Origin: Balneola sp.
GTDB taxonomy: Bacteria > Bacteroidota > Rhodothermia > Balneolales > Balneolaceae
Length of the DNA: 14,874 nucleotides
NCBI GenBank assembly: GCA_002730655.1
Contig: PCAT01000017.1
Span: 7,603-22,476 of the forward strand
Reading direction: 5' to 3'
The notes below the pieces were generated by a model, which saw nothing but the letters and a program-made list of their open reading frames with translations, ran no database searches and had not been told where the DNA came from. The translations under genes were made by a program, and so were the position numbers. How positions within the stretch are numbered: the stretch's first letter is position 1; each line of letters begins with the position of its first letter. Of this stretch, positions 6,385-14,838 are shown piece after piece.

Positions 6385-8544
6385 TTATTTGCTCGTCATT
6401 ACAAATACTCCATCCCAATCTGATGGAGGCGGATTTTTTACCATTGTATGGCAGCGTTCTATAAATAACTGGGATGGATTTTGTGTGTTCCATTCTAATT
6501 GTTCTGATTGCTTAAAATAATTGATAGCGCCGTTAAAATCTCCACGAAAATATGCCTCCATCCCTTGATGATAAGCACCAATCGCATCGAGTTTACGCTG
6601 GTCTGCATCTTCCCGAAGACCCGCAATTTCATATACTTTAACTGGCTTGGTTCTACCTTTTACAACAATATTATCCAGTAATCGAAAGAGGCATTCATCC
6701 CCACATTGTTCAGCCTCTTGCTTTGTAGCCTCAGTCACCATGGTGAATACGTGATATGCTTTGGCTCCACTTTCACACCTAGCGGCCAAATTAACATTGT
6801 CCCCCATCATAGTGTAATTAAACCGTCTTAACGATCCCATATTCCCTGTAACCATATCACCGGTATTAATACCCATCCTATGTTGCATAGTATGCACAAT
6901 ATCGGGCCAATCTTCTGTCGCCCATTTCGCACGTAATTCCGCTAATTGCTTATCCATTAACTGGGAGGTTAGACAGGCTCTATAAGCATGATCCTTCATT
7001 GGTACTGGTGCGCCATAAAAAGCAACTATAGCATCTCCTATAAATTTATCTAAAGTGCCGCCTTGATCATTGATAATATCAGTCATAGCTGTAAGATATT
7101 CATTAATAAGCAATACTAGTTTCTTGGGCTCTAGTTTTTCAGAAAAACTAGAAAATGATACAATATCCGAAAAGAAAGCAGAAATATAACTATCCTCCCC
7201 CCCTAACTTGGGTTCTTCTCCCGATTCAATCATTTGACTTACCAAAGTTGGTGAAACATAGGATGAAAACATTCCTTGGATTCTACGCTTCTCCCGTTGC
7301 TCATTTACAAATTCATAGGCAACAGTGCCTACTTGACCAATAAAGACCGTAATTATAACCCCAGTGACATATAAAAAGAACTGATATTCTATAAATAATT
7401 GCTGTGCAAGAAAATAATATCCTACCATCAATACCAACATAAATGGAAAGCCTAAGGCGGGACCAAATCGTCTATTAAACATGATTACAAGTATTGTCAA
7501 TAATATCATAACAATCATGTTGGTGTTATTACTCTGCTTTTTTAAATAATTACCGTCCAACATAGTCTGTAATGCGTGAGCATGTATCTCATAGCCAGGT
7601 CTTGGCTGATCGATGGTGGAAAAAGGAGTAGGATGAAAATCTTGCAAGGTTGGCATAGTTGCCCCTACTATTACGATCTTATCTTTAAATACTTCATCAT
7701 ATAATAACCCAGTACCCGTAAGTGGGTCTTCAAATAAATTTAAATCAAACGCCTCTGCTTCCATAACAGTCGTATAAGAAGAATCATCAATTACTTGCTC
7801 ATAATTTATTACTGGAAATAGTCCTTCCGGTCCATAATAGTTAATTATAAAATGGGTAGGGCTGGATTTTTCTACCTGATAAGGACCTACCTGAAAATAA
7901 AGTTCATTTGTTGCCACTAAGGGATCAATATACGCTGAATCGGTGAATACTCGAACTCCCTCCAGAGCTAAAGAATAAATACTTTGATCTCGATAGTTAT
8001 TTCCAAAGGTGTAATTTCGGATAAAACCATCAATGTCAGGGGTAGTTTTTACTAGTGCAAACGGATTCGGGTTACTATTTCTGAGAAGAGGTATAGGAAA
8101 TATTGGATTGAATTGAACTGCATTATTTCTTTGAGTAAGTTCTATGTCACCAGATAGAATTACATTACCGTATTTGGCAATTGCTGCTGCAAAAAGTGAA
8201 TCATTCTTGACATTATAGGTATCTTTTTGAGAAAAAATTACATCAAAAAGTATTGCTTTTGCGCCAGCTCGATTCAAATTATGAATTAATCGGGCATGTA
8301 ACTCTGTAGGCCATGGCCATTTCTCTGGAATCTCAGAATCAGCTTTTTCACTTATGGCTACCAAAACAATAGGTGAATCTTCAACAGACAGTGGACCCCT
8401 TTTTTCAAAAAATTGATCCCGCAAGGAAAGTTCTATACGCTGAATAGCGGGAAGCATAGTGGCACTTATTGATACTACTAGGGTTATAAAAAGGATAATT
8501 ATGTATATCCAAAAAGGTTTTTTCTTTTTATTGGACTGAGCCAT
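6385..8544 (-). CDS. CHASE2-domain class III adenylate cyclase
   Basis: 719 residues. An N-terminal membrane helix (about 13-33) leads to a periplasmic CHASE2 sensor domain (about 38-335: WPWP, GAKAILFDVIF and IVGATMPTLQDFHPTPF segments). Three more membrane helices follow (about 345-412), then a cytoplasmic class III nucleotide cyclase domain (about 440-640). The catalytic set is complete: metal-binding Asp460 (FFSDIVSF) and Asp504 (DKFIGDAI), adenine-selecting Lys500, and the transition-state pair Asn585/Arg589 (NLAAR). Lys500 favours ATP over GTP, so the product is expected to be cAMP. A short helical TPR-like tail (about 645-700) ends in DWDGVFVMTSK. It is the last gene of a four-gene minus-strand run, 63 nt after the beta-barrel gene. 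No strong Shine-Dalgarno precedes ATG 8544. The activating ligand is unknown; the neighbours suggest an envelope signal. Confidence 0.93.
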   Translation of the reverse strand: MAQSNKKKKPFWIYIIILFITLVVSISATMLPAIQRIELSLRDQFFEKRGPLSVEDSPIVLVAISEKADSEIPEKWPWPTELHARLIHNLNRAGAKAILFDVIFSQKDTYNVKNDSLFAAAIAKYGNVILSGDIELTQRNNAVQFNPIFPIPLLRNSNPNPFALVKTTPDIDGFIRNYTFGNNYRDQSIYSLALEGVRVFTDSAYIDPLVATNELYFQVGPYQVEKSSPTHFIINYYGPEGLFPVINYEQVIDDSSYTTVMEAEAFDLNLFEDPLTGTGLLYDEVFKDKIVIVGATMPTLQDFHPTPFSTIDQPRPGYEIHAHALQTMLDGNYLKKQSNNTNMIVMILLTILVIMFNRRFGPALGFPFMLVLMVGYYFLAQQLFIEYQFFLYVTGVIITVFIGQVGTVAYEFVNEQREKRRIQGMFSSYVSPTLVSQMIESGEEPKLGGEDSYISAFFSDIVSFSSFSEKLEPKKLVLLINEYLTAMTDIINDQGGTLDKFIGDAIVAFYGAPVPMKDHAYRACLTSQLMDKQLAELRAKWATEDWPDIVHTMQHRMGINTGDMVTGNMGSLRRFNYTMMGDNVNLAARCESGAKAYHVFTMVTEATKQEAEQCGDECLFRLLDNIVVKGRTKPVKVYEIAGLREDADQRKLDAIGAYHQGMEAYFRGDFNGAINYFKQSEQLEWNTQNPSQLFIERCHTMVKNPPPSDWDGVFVMTSK

Positions 8545-8607
8545 TATCTTAGGGTATTTGAAGGTAGTTATTACTTTAATATTAAATAAAGGGTATAATT
8601 TTTTCCT

Positions 8608-11502
8608 TTAGAATCTATATAAATATTTAAACTGTGCAAAACGGTCACCAAACCCATCTAAATTGCTTATGCTAATCAAATTAGAATCGAATCTAAGGCT
8701 ATGTTGATCTGTAATTTTAAGTTCAAAACCTCCAACGAAGGCGTATGTTTGGTATTTATTGGTTATCAACTCTTCACTTAAGATAAAATAATCATCCAAT
8801 AGGTTCTCCTCATCACCTGCTTCTACTTCAATAGTTCTACTCTGAGAGAAGTTATCCGAGTATGCCACTCGTGTATTCAAGCTAAATCTTGCATCAAAAA
8901 GAAAAAGTGTTGCCCCAAAATAGACACCTTTTATATCTAATTCTAGCTGGCTATTTCCACTTTTTATTTCTCCACTATATGTTTCATTTAAACTGTATCC
9001 AAATTGAGTTTTTAAAGGTATTCTAGAAAACTGCGAGTTAATACTAACAGAGTACGATCTATTTTCAATACTCCCATAGGCAAATACTCGGTCAATTGTC
9101 TCGAGTGAAGATAGACTAACAGTTGCGTCAGTAATACCCTCTCCCATCCGAAAACGCTGCGTAATTGATGCATTCAGATTCACCGTGCTGTTCGATCTTG
9201 GGACTGGGCTAACCAAGGTATCACCCTCTGAAATACGCAAATTTTGTACTGCTCTATTTTCAAAATCTATTGAAACTTCTGGATTGAATCGCTTAATTCC
9301 ATTATCTCTTATTCTATACCGATATCCAACTGTTATTTTTGGGATAAATTGATTAACTGGATAATAACTCAAACTTCCTTTATATGATTGCGTTTTTGTA
9401 GTCGCCTTCTTTGTCTGTGCAACATTATCCTGCAACTCTTCATAGCCAAGATTTAAAAATACCTGCCGCGAAAACAATTGAATCCGATCAGATACATTAA
9501 AGCCACTAATATCTTTTTGTACAGTTGAATTGGCTAGAGAAACAAAATCTGGGCCAACCCATCGATAACGGGCCGAAATTGAATTAAAGGGCAACTGAGC
9601 AGTTAACTCTGTATTTGATCCTAAGATAGAAGTAGGAAAATAGGGCGTTACTTCCGCACTATCCGTACCTACATCAGTGAATCGTATAGGTAGTACACTG
9701 ATGTTTTCATTGACAATTAAAATAGTTGCTAACTGATCCAGCAAATCATAAGTGCTATCATCAATATCATCAAATCCAAGTTCTTCGGCTCGAGTTTGGT
9801 TAAGTGGTCCACCATAAACATCCTCATTCAATACCGACGCCACTGTCTCAGTTTTAAAATTAATCTTATTCTGTGCCATGGCAAATGCTAAATCAACACC
9901 GAGCACAAAATTTCCTTTTGGTCGTGGACTACCACCCTCTATTCTAAGTAAACTCGGTTCTGCAGAAAGTCGTTGTCTATCAATTTCATTTAAATTAGAA
10001 TATAATGCCGATGGTCCCAGCAACAGATCTTCATAATCCACCACATTGAAGATGGAGCTAGTATCATCTTCAACTTTCATTGCCTGAATACCTAATTGGG
10101 CATATTTCACGTTACCTAGACCAATACGAGCACCCATTATCTTACGAGTAAAACCACCTCTCCCCGAACTATTATAGCTTAAAGTATAGGTGGTGTCCTG
10201 AGGAATGTCTCCAGCTTTAACTGTATCTACAGCAATTCCAGCATATAAATTTGTTACTTTTCTATTTATTTCACCATAGAGTAATTCAATATTGATATTT
10301 TCCCATAACAGATGTACTTCTGTATTTACACCAAACATACGCCGCCCGGAGATAGTAAAATTTCCCATATCTGGATAGATATGCCCAGCGTCTAAAGTCC
10401 ACCACTTACCAAGTTGTAGTTTTAAGCCAAATCTATTTTGAGGCTGTAATCGCGGGTCTTCTTGAGTAGTATAGTACCCGTTCAATGAGTATTTTAATAA
10501 ATTATATTCCCCTGAAACCGAGAAACGTCCTGAATAAGCTTCCGTGATATCTTCCGATATTACTTGATTCCTTGCGGAAAGTTCAAAATTGGCATTGGGT
10601 CGGTATGGATTATCAAACTCATCCACTTGTTCAATCTCTGCTTCTTCTTCGCTAATCACTCTAAAAGACCACTGCCGAACTAAAAAAGTATCTACTTGAG
10701 TCAGATAATTGAGTTGAATATCATGTGGACCCTCTAAAATGAAATCTGGATTGTAGAATATGTAATAGTTTGATATGTCTGCAAGCTCGGTTATGTCTTC
10801 ATCATCCAAAACTAGTTGAAAACTCCCAGATTCAAGATCATCTGGATCATAAAATAGGGAGAGGGCGATAATTGCATCATCCATTTGAACACCAATTCCT
10901 GGTTTAGGAGACAGAATTGTAACATCAATATCCTCAGTCTGCTGATAATTCGTTTGTTTTGACATGGAATTTGATAAGTAAGTGGAAGGATCCATCACCA
11001 ATGGGACCTCGATATACCCTACATTTCCAGTGCCTTGTGATGGGTAAAAAATATCTTCTTCGTATTGTAATGTTCTAATTCGCACAAAATACTGCAACTG
11101 TGTTCCGGTTATTAAACTAGGTTCCAATTCAATACTAAAAAGTCCATTGATTAACTGCATCTTGCGTTGACGAAAGCCCATATAACCATTGGTTCGATAA
11201 AATAAATCCGCCTCAATTATTTCTGCAGGTCGCAGTCCTGGAATCTGAAATTCAAAAGATGCAGTCTCTTGTTGATTGATAAAAACAGGAATTTGATGCT
11301 CTATCCAGTATGGAGAATTGCCATCTTCAAATATATTAAAATCAATTAGGCTTATGGCCTTGGTTTCGTCTATTACATCTAATCCTATAAAAGATTCCTC
11401 TTGATTTATTTGTGCGTATAGCTCTGTTCCTATTGCTCCAGTGAACAGAGCTGTAAAAAAATATATTCTGATTATTTTACCAAACGCATGCGGTGTAAAC
11501 AT
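8608..11502 (-). CDS. Large outer-membrane beta-barrel protein with periplasmic Ig-like region, function unknown
   Basis: 964 residues. A signal peptide (about 1-30, cleavage near LYA/Q) is followed by a beta-rich region (about 35-300) that looks like Ig-type modules, including ILSPKPGIGVQMDDAIIALSLFYDP. From about residue 310 to the end, amphipathic beta strands alternate with polar loops and turns, and the chain ends in FAQFKYLYRF, an aromatic C-terminus typical of outer-membrane barrels. The barrel contains a DAGHIYPDMGNFTISGRRMFGV segment. I do not recognise a named family, and no TonB box or plug domain is obvious, so a TonB-dependent receptor is unlikely. It lies 34 nt after the FecR-domain gene and 63 nt before the CHASE2 cyclase gene on the same strand. 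That suggests it is the outer-membrane member of the same system, possibly an anchor or channel whose state is sensed. Confidence 0.75.
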   Translation of the reverse strand: MFTPHAFGKIIRIYFFTALFTGAIGTELYAQINQEESFIGLDVIDETKAISLIDFNIFEDGNSPYWIEHQIPVFINQQETASFEFQIPGLRPAEIIEADLFYRTNGYMGFRQRKMQLINGLFSIELEPSLITGTQLQYFVRIRTLQYEEDIFYPSQGTGNVGYIEVPLVMDPSTYLSNSMSKQTNYQQTEDIDVTILSPKPGIGVQMDDAIIALSLFYDPDDLESGSFQLVLDDEDITELADISNYYIFYNPDFILEGPHDIQLNYLTQVDTFLVRQWSFRVISEEEAEIEQVDEFDNPYRPNANFELSARNQVISEDITEAYSGRFSVSGEYNLLKYSLNGYYTTQEDPRLQPQNRFGLKLQLGKWWTLDAGHIYPDMGNFTISGRRMFGVNTEVHLLWENINIELLYGEINRKVTNLYAGIAVDTVKAGDIPQDTTYTLSYNSSGRGGFTRKIMGARIGLGNVKYAQLGIQAMKVEDDTSSIFNVVDYEDLLLGPSALYSNLNEIDRQRLSAEPSLLRIEGGSPRPKGNFVLGVDLAFAMAQNKINFKTETVASVLNEDVYGGPLNQTRAEELGFDDIDDSTYDLLDQLATILIVNENISVLPIRFTDVGTDSAEVTPYFPTSILGSNTELTAQLPFNSISARYRWVGPDFVSLANSTVQKDISGFNVSDRIQLFSRQVFLNLGYEELQDNVAQTKKATTKTQSYKGSLSYYPVNQFIPKITVGYRYRIRDNGIKRFNPEVSIDFENRAVQNLRISEGDTLVSPVPRSNSTVNLNASITQRFRMGEGITDATVSLSSLETIDRVFAYGSIENRSYSVSINSQFSRIPLKTQFGYSLNETYSGEIKSGNSQLELDIKGVYFGATLFLFDARFSLNTRVAYSDNFSQSRTIEVEAGDEENLLDDYFILSEELITNKYQTYAFVGGFELKITDQHSLRFDSNLISISNLDGFGDRFAQFKYLYRF

Positions 11503-11536
11503 AGAGAGTAATGACTCTTTTCATCCCTAAAAAATA

Positions 11537-12328
11537 TTACTGGTCGGATTTTTCAAAAACAGTCAATGTTATTTCACGAACCTGACCATTTGCATCTCGG
11601 AATCGTACAATGACCGTCCTCTCAATTAAATCTTCATCCAAATCCTCATAACCTTCTCCCAAATCTTGAAGTTGATCATCGCTTAAAGTTCCCGATTCGA
11701 CAGTACTTCCTCCTTCATTGACCTCGGCATACATTTTCTCAAATAATGAAACTGTTTGGCCAGAATTCAAAGCAGTAACTGTTACCTGCCCCTCTTCTAC
11801 CCAAATATATCCATCAGCATTGTTTCCAAACACAGTCCCTTTTACCGAAGCTAAAGAGCGAGAGGTTTGGACATCAAAACTTCCCGATCCTATAGGCTCG
11901 ACTTCGAGTCGAATTTCTCCTTGTTCTAAGTCTATTCTACGATTAGAGAGACGAGAATTCGCTAAACTTTCACCACGAATAACTAACATAGATTCCGGTT
12001 TAACTTTCGCTACGCTATTGTCAGAAGTAAAAATAACAAGCGCATACCCAGACTGCCCGGTTGCTAACGTATCTCCATCGAAGAGTGGTTCACCTACATT
12101 CTCACGCAGATCCAACATGTAGGCCCCTCTATCCTTTGATAAAACATCTACTTCAGGTTTAAATCTTCGTACAATGGCAAGAGGCCTGACCTGTGCTTCT
12201 ATGACATCGTTTTGGACTATATCGATAGATGGTGTGAATGGTATTGGATTGATATTAGGCTCATCCAAAAATGGATCAGGAGCTAAACTGAAAAAAGAAA
12301 AAAGGAGAACAAAAAAAAGTGCTTTCAT
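11537..12328 (-). CDS. Secreted FecR-domain protein
   Basis: 263 residues. A short signal peptide (about 1-16) precedes a linker and a FecR domain (about 79-190). The domain shows the recognisable opening GEPLFDGDTLATGQSG, then ALVIFTSDNSVAKVKPES and SLASVKGTVFG. A very acidic stretch (about 215-237) and a final strand-rich segment follow. In classical FecR the domain receives a signal from an outer-membrane receptor in the periplasm and passes it to a sigma factor through an N-terminal anti-sigma region and a membrane helix. Both are missing here: the protein appears entirely periplasmic, and no sigma factor gene is present in the window. Its neighbours are a secreted fibronectin-like protein (20 nt upstream) and an outer-membrane barrel (34 nt downstream), with the CHASE2 cyclase after that. 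A periplasmic adaptor role is therefore a reasonable inference. No clear Shine-Dalgarno is visible. Confidence 0.85.
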   Translation of the reverse strand: MKALFFVLLFSFFSLAPDPFLDEPNINPIPFTPSIDIVQNDVIEAQVRPLAIVRRFKPEVDVLSKDRGAYMLDLRENVGEPLFDGDTLATGQSGYALVIFTSDNSVAKVKPESMLVIRGESLANSRLSNRRIDLEQGEIRLEVEPIGSGSFDVQTSRSLASVKGTVFGNNADGYIWVEEGQVTVTALNSGQTVSLFEKMYAEVNEGGSTVESGTLSDDQLQDLGEGYEDLDEDLIERTVIVRFRDANGQVREITLTVFEKSDQ

Positions 12329-12348
12329 AATACCGTTTTTTTGAGTGA

Positions 12349-13542
12349 TTAATTTCCTTCTATGACTAGATCGCCATTTTGAAATTTTTCAATAAGTTCT
12401 ATGATTTTTTGCACGCCTACCATACCACTAAATACCTGCCCATCAATTTCGATATTATCAAAACTATATCCTGTTTCTAATAGTACATTATAAGTGTCTT
12501 GCCCAATTAATTGCACGATTGCCTGTACAGTTTCTTGATCTACCTCAACCACATTAGATTCACTACCTGGATCAACCAATGTAAACTCCCAGATTTCCGA
12601 AACAACTTCATTTATCCCTAATGCAGTATTCATCGATGTCACCACTTGCCAATAATAGGTTTGGCCTGGCACAAGGGCTTGCACACCATTAGTTGGGTAT
12701 TGTAAAGAGTTCCCCTGTATATTTTGGTCTAGATACTCAAACTGCAATAAAGACCCCCCTAGGTCTGTCGTCTCTGAACTTTTAGCACTTTCCAAGAGTG
12801 ATTCAGGACTATCTGATGCATTATCTGCAACGACCAAAACGCGATAAGTTAATGAAGCGTCACCTTCCCAACTTAATTGTGGAATAGGATTAGTGATAGC
12901 TGCCTCTGCGCCAACCAAGTCACCTGGAGTTCTTAGCAGAATTGTCAACTCATCAACCACCCCCCCTCCGGACGCTTTAAGTCCAAGCTGAATCGTTTCA
13001 TTAGCAAAAAGTTCACGGCGACCTGCTTCATTTACTTGATAAATACGCACAGAAAAACTGTATTGATCATTTGGCAAAGTGGTCCCAGAGAGGTCCTCTA
13101 CAAAATCTTCTCCGGTTGGTGTAAGTCCGCCATCGAACTTCATCTCATCAGAAATACCAGGTATTTCCTCACTCTGAATGTCATTATTGGTTGCAAATAC
13201 TACCTGGCCTGGATATAGAGAAAAAGGATAAGCAGCCTGTTGACGAATCCGAGCTAACACACCATAACTAGCGGCTTCAACATCAAATTCAAAATAAAGA
13301 TTCTCAAGACGTTCTGTTGTGTTGTTAATTAATGATCCAGAGATAATTACTGGACCTCCACCCTCCGTATCCACACCTAAACTAGACAAACCAAGTACTT
13401 GAGCTTGTTCTAAGATAGGTGACAGGGAAAACTCAAGTGTAACTTTATCGGACTGTGCATAGGTAATCATCGTAGCAAAAATCCATACCAATACTACTAG
13501 AAACCCAGTATTTTTTACTTTTTTTATACGTTTAATATCCAT
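12349..13542 (-). CDS. Secreted protein with fibronectin type III-like domain, function unknown
   Basis: 397 residues from ATG 13542. A basic N-terminus and hydrophobic core (about 10-28) end in a TYA/QS cleavage site. An N-terminal beta-rich region (about 30-205) is of no family I recognise. A fibronectin type III-like domain follows (about 218-322), with Trp225 in PQLSWEG and the LVPGQTYYWQV segment near its end. A helical acidic tail (about 330-397) closes the protein. The start is chosen at the fourth ATG of the open frame because GAAGG lies 5 nt before it; the frame could begin at 13569 with 9 extra residues. It is the first gene of the minus-strand run leading to the CHASE2 cyclase. A role in binding protein or polysaccharide at the cell envelope is possible but not shown. 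Confidence 0.75.
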   Translation of the reverse strand: MDIKRIKKVKNTGFLVVLVWIFATMITYAQSDKVTLEFSLSPILEQAQVLGLSSLGVDTEGGGPVIISGSLINNTTERLENLYFEFDVEAASYGVLARIRQQAAYPFSLYPGQVVFATNNDIQSEEIPGISDEMKFDGGLTPTGEDFVEDLSGTTLPNDQYSFSVRIYQVNEAGRRELFANETIQLGLKASGGGVVDELTILLRTPGDLVGAEAAITNPIPQLSWEGDASLTYRVLVVADNASDSPESLLESAKSSETTDLGGSLLQFEYLDQNIQGNSLQYPTNGVQALVPGQTYYWQVVTSMNTALGINEVVSEIWEFTLVDPGSESNVVEVDQETVQAIVQLIGQDTYNVLLETGYSFDNIEIDGQVFSGMVGVQKIIELIEKFQNGDLVIEGN

Positions 13543-13547
13543 ATTTA

Positions 13548-13552
13548 CCTTC
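13548..13552 (-). promoter_or_regulatory. Ribosome binding site deciding the start of the fibronectin-like gene
   Basis: GAAGG on the minus strand, 5 nt before ATG 13542. The earlier in-frame ATGs (13569, 13563, 13554) have no such site, so the shorter 397-residue form is preferred. Confidence 0.6.
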
Positions 13553-13569
13553 ATTAAGTGCATCGGCAT

Positions 13570-13672
13570 AACACGACATCGTTAAGGTTATTCAATTTAA
13601 TATAAATCAAAAGCTTGAGCACTTAAAATAATATCCGAAAAAAAGCTCTTACCTTAATTAGAAAGAACTTTG
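13570..13672. other. Intergenic region upstream of the fibronectin-like/FecR/barrel/cyclase operon
   Basis: About 100 nt of A/T-rich DNA between the operon's first gene and the tRNA-Ala gene; with the tRNA and the region up to 13897 it makes a protein-free stretch of over 300 nt. A minus-strand run of seven T (13638-13644) could end the tRNA transcript, but I see no independent hairpin before it. Several A/T-rich -10-like sequences are present (for example TTATATT on the minus strand), none with a good -35 partner. The operon promoter is probably here but cannot be placed. Confidence 0.4.
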
Positions 13673-13746
13673 TGGAGCTATGGGGATTCGAACCCCAGAC
13701 CTTCGCGCTGCCAGCGCGACGCTCTAGCCAGCTGAGCTATAGCCCC
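13673..13746 (-). tRNA. tRNA-Ala (anticodon GGC)
   Basis: A 74-nt cloverleaf on the minus strand. The acceptor stem GGGGCTA pairs with TAGCTCC with one G-U wobble. The D arm is GCTC/GAGC, the anticodon stem TCGCG/CGCGA holds the loop CTGGCAG (anticodon GGC, reading GCC/GCU alanine codons), and the T arm is TGGGG/CCCCA around TTCGAAT. The discriminator base is A and the CCA end is not encoded. The gene stands alone upstream of the fibronectin-like gene on the same strand. Confidence 0.97.
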
Positions 13747-13806
13747 TAAATTTAAAATAAATATAAGATTGATGGGAAATTAATCCTAGTTCATTTACAT
13801 TTTTAG

Positions 13807-13837
13807 TTTGATAGACCGCAAAGGTTCACTATTTTCA
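13807..13837 (+). promoter_or_regulatory. Candidate promoter of the OmpA-family lipoprotein gene
   Basis: TTTG at 13807-13810 is followed after 19 nt by TATTTTCA (13830-13837), close to the spacing of Bacteroidota-type promoters (TTTG, TAnnTTTG). Read as a sigma-70 type it is TTGATA, 16 nt, TATTTT. The -10 part is only a partial match. It would give a 5' leader of about 55 nt containing the AGGAG ribosome site at 13883-13887, 10 nt before the ATG. Confidence 0.4.
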
Positions 13838-13897
13838 TACAAACTGCACAAGTATTTTTAATATTAATCAAAACTTCTGGATAGGAGTCTAATCCAT

Positions 13898-14809
13898 ATG
13901 AAACGAAGAATAAATTTAATCGTCCTCACACTATTTTTATCTGTTGGAGTTCTTAGCCAATATGGCTGTGGACCCAAAGAAGTTGTTCCGCCCATACCTG
14001 TCGATACTGATGGTGACGGACTTACTAATACGCAGGAACTGGAACTTGGTCTTGACCCAAACAATGCTGACACCGACAGTGATGGTATAAGTGATGGAGT
14101 TGAGGTAAACGAAACTAACACCGACCCAAATAGTGCCGACACTGATGGCGATGGTTTGAGTGATGGTGACGAAATAAATACCTACAATACAGATCCAAAT
14201 AACAGCGATACCGACAGCGATGGTCTAAGTGATTACGATGAAATTATGACCTACAATACAGATCCAAATGACGCTAATGGTGATGCAGATGGGGAAGGCC
14301 TGAGTGACGTAGACGAAATTAACGTACACAATACCAATCCTACCAATGCTGACACAGATGGTGACCGGTTCAATGACGCACAAGAAATTGATATGGGCAC
14401 CAATCCGAATGACGGATCAGATCCTGCATATATAGCTGAAGATCAGTTAACTACTATTACCTTTGATTTTGATCGTTCTACCGTAACAGATGCATCTGCT
14501 CAGGCACTAGCTGAAAATGTGCAAATGCTTATGAATGCTCCTGCGTTTAATGTCCGTGTAGATGCTTACACTGATCACGTAGGCGGTGATCAATATAATC
14601 TTCGATTGAGTTTACGTAGAGCAGCATCTGTGGTATATTTTTATACTCAAAATGGAATCTCTGAAAATAGAATTGAATCTCGTGGATTAGGTAAAGCACC
14701 TGTAGAATGTAGTGAAATTGAGAAAGAGAGCGGAACGAACGGTTGTGAGAAAAACCGTCGCGCTGAATCTCACCCAGTTAGCACACTGAAATATAATCCA
14801 GATATGTAA
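13898..14809 (+). CDS. OmpA-family lipoprotein with six TSP3 calcium-binding repeats
   Basis: 303 residues. The N-terminus is a lipoprotein signal peptide with the probable acylated Cys24 (QYGC, a relaxed lipobox). Residues 36-173 are six thrombospondin type 3 repeats of 22-25 residues (DTDGDGLSDGDEINTYNTDPN-like), each expected to bind calcium and together forming a stiff spacer. Residues about 185-290 are an OmpA-like domain that binds peptidoglycan non-covalently. It has a TITFDFD opening strand, Asp in AYTDHVGG, a LSLRRAASV helix and CEKNRRAE, where the Asp and Arg that hold the meso-diaminopimelate peptide are kept. Two cysteines flank an insertion before the last motif. The protein should tether the outer membrane to the cell wall. 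It has a Shine-Dalgarno (AGGAG, 10 nt before ATG), a candidate promoter and its own terminator, so it is probably a single-gene unit. Confidence 0.93.
   Translation: MKRRINLIVLTLFLSVGVLSQYGCGPKEVVPPIPVDTDGDGLTNTQELELGLDPNNADTDSDGISDGVEVNETNTDPNSADTDGDGLSDGDEINTYNTDPNNSDTDSDGLSDYDEIMTYNTDPNDANGDADGEGLSDVDEINVHNTNPTNADTDGDRFNDAQEIDMGTNPNDGSDPAYIAEDQLTTITFDFDRSTVTDASAQALAENVQMLMNAPAFNVRVDAYTDHVGGDQYNLRLSLRRAASVVYFYTQNGISENRIESRGLGKAPVECSEIEKESGTNGCEKNRRAESHPVSTLKYNPDM
14003..14416 (+). repeat. Array of six TSP3-coding repeats, unit about 66-75 bp
   Basis: The repeats code for residues 36-57, 58-80, 81-103, 104-126, 127-151 and 152-173. The commonest unit is 69 bp. A 21-bp segment at 14180-14200 recurs identically at 14249-14269, exactly one 69-bp unit apart, which points to relatively recent unit duplication. 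The fifth unit is longer (25 residues) and has a disturbed calcium loop (NGDADGEG). Confidence 0.85.
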
Positions 14810-14838
14810 TGAGATTGTAAACTTTTTATCAAAATTAG

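Noticed and set aside
6101..6520. Two short plus-strand open frames (6101-6313 and 6335-6520)
   Set aside because: They overlie the end of ypdA, the SRP RNA gene and the 3' end of the cyclase gene, and have no recognisable protein features.
11718..12122. Plus-strand open frame of 134 codons inside the FecR-domain gene
   Set aside because: It lies wholly antisense to a well-supported gene and shows no family motif.
13638..13650. Minus-strand T-run after the tRNA as an intrinsic terminator
   Set aside because: The only pairing partner for the preceding GAGCT is the 3' end of the tRNA itself, so no independent hairpin supports it.
13864..14142. Minus-strand open frame of 92 codons opposite the TSP3 repeats, Ser-rich
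   Set aside because: It is the antisense reading of the repeated Asp/Gly codons and has no start context; the plus-strand gene explains the sequence.
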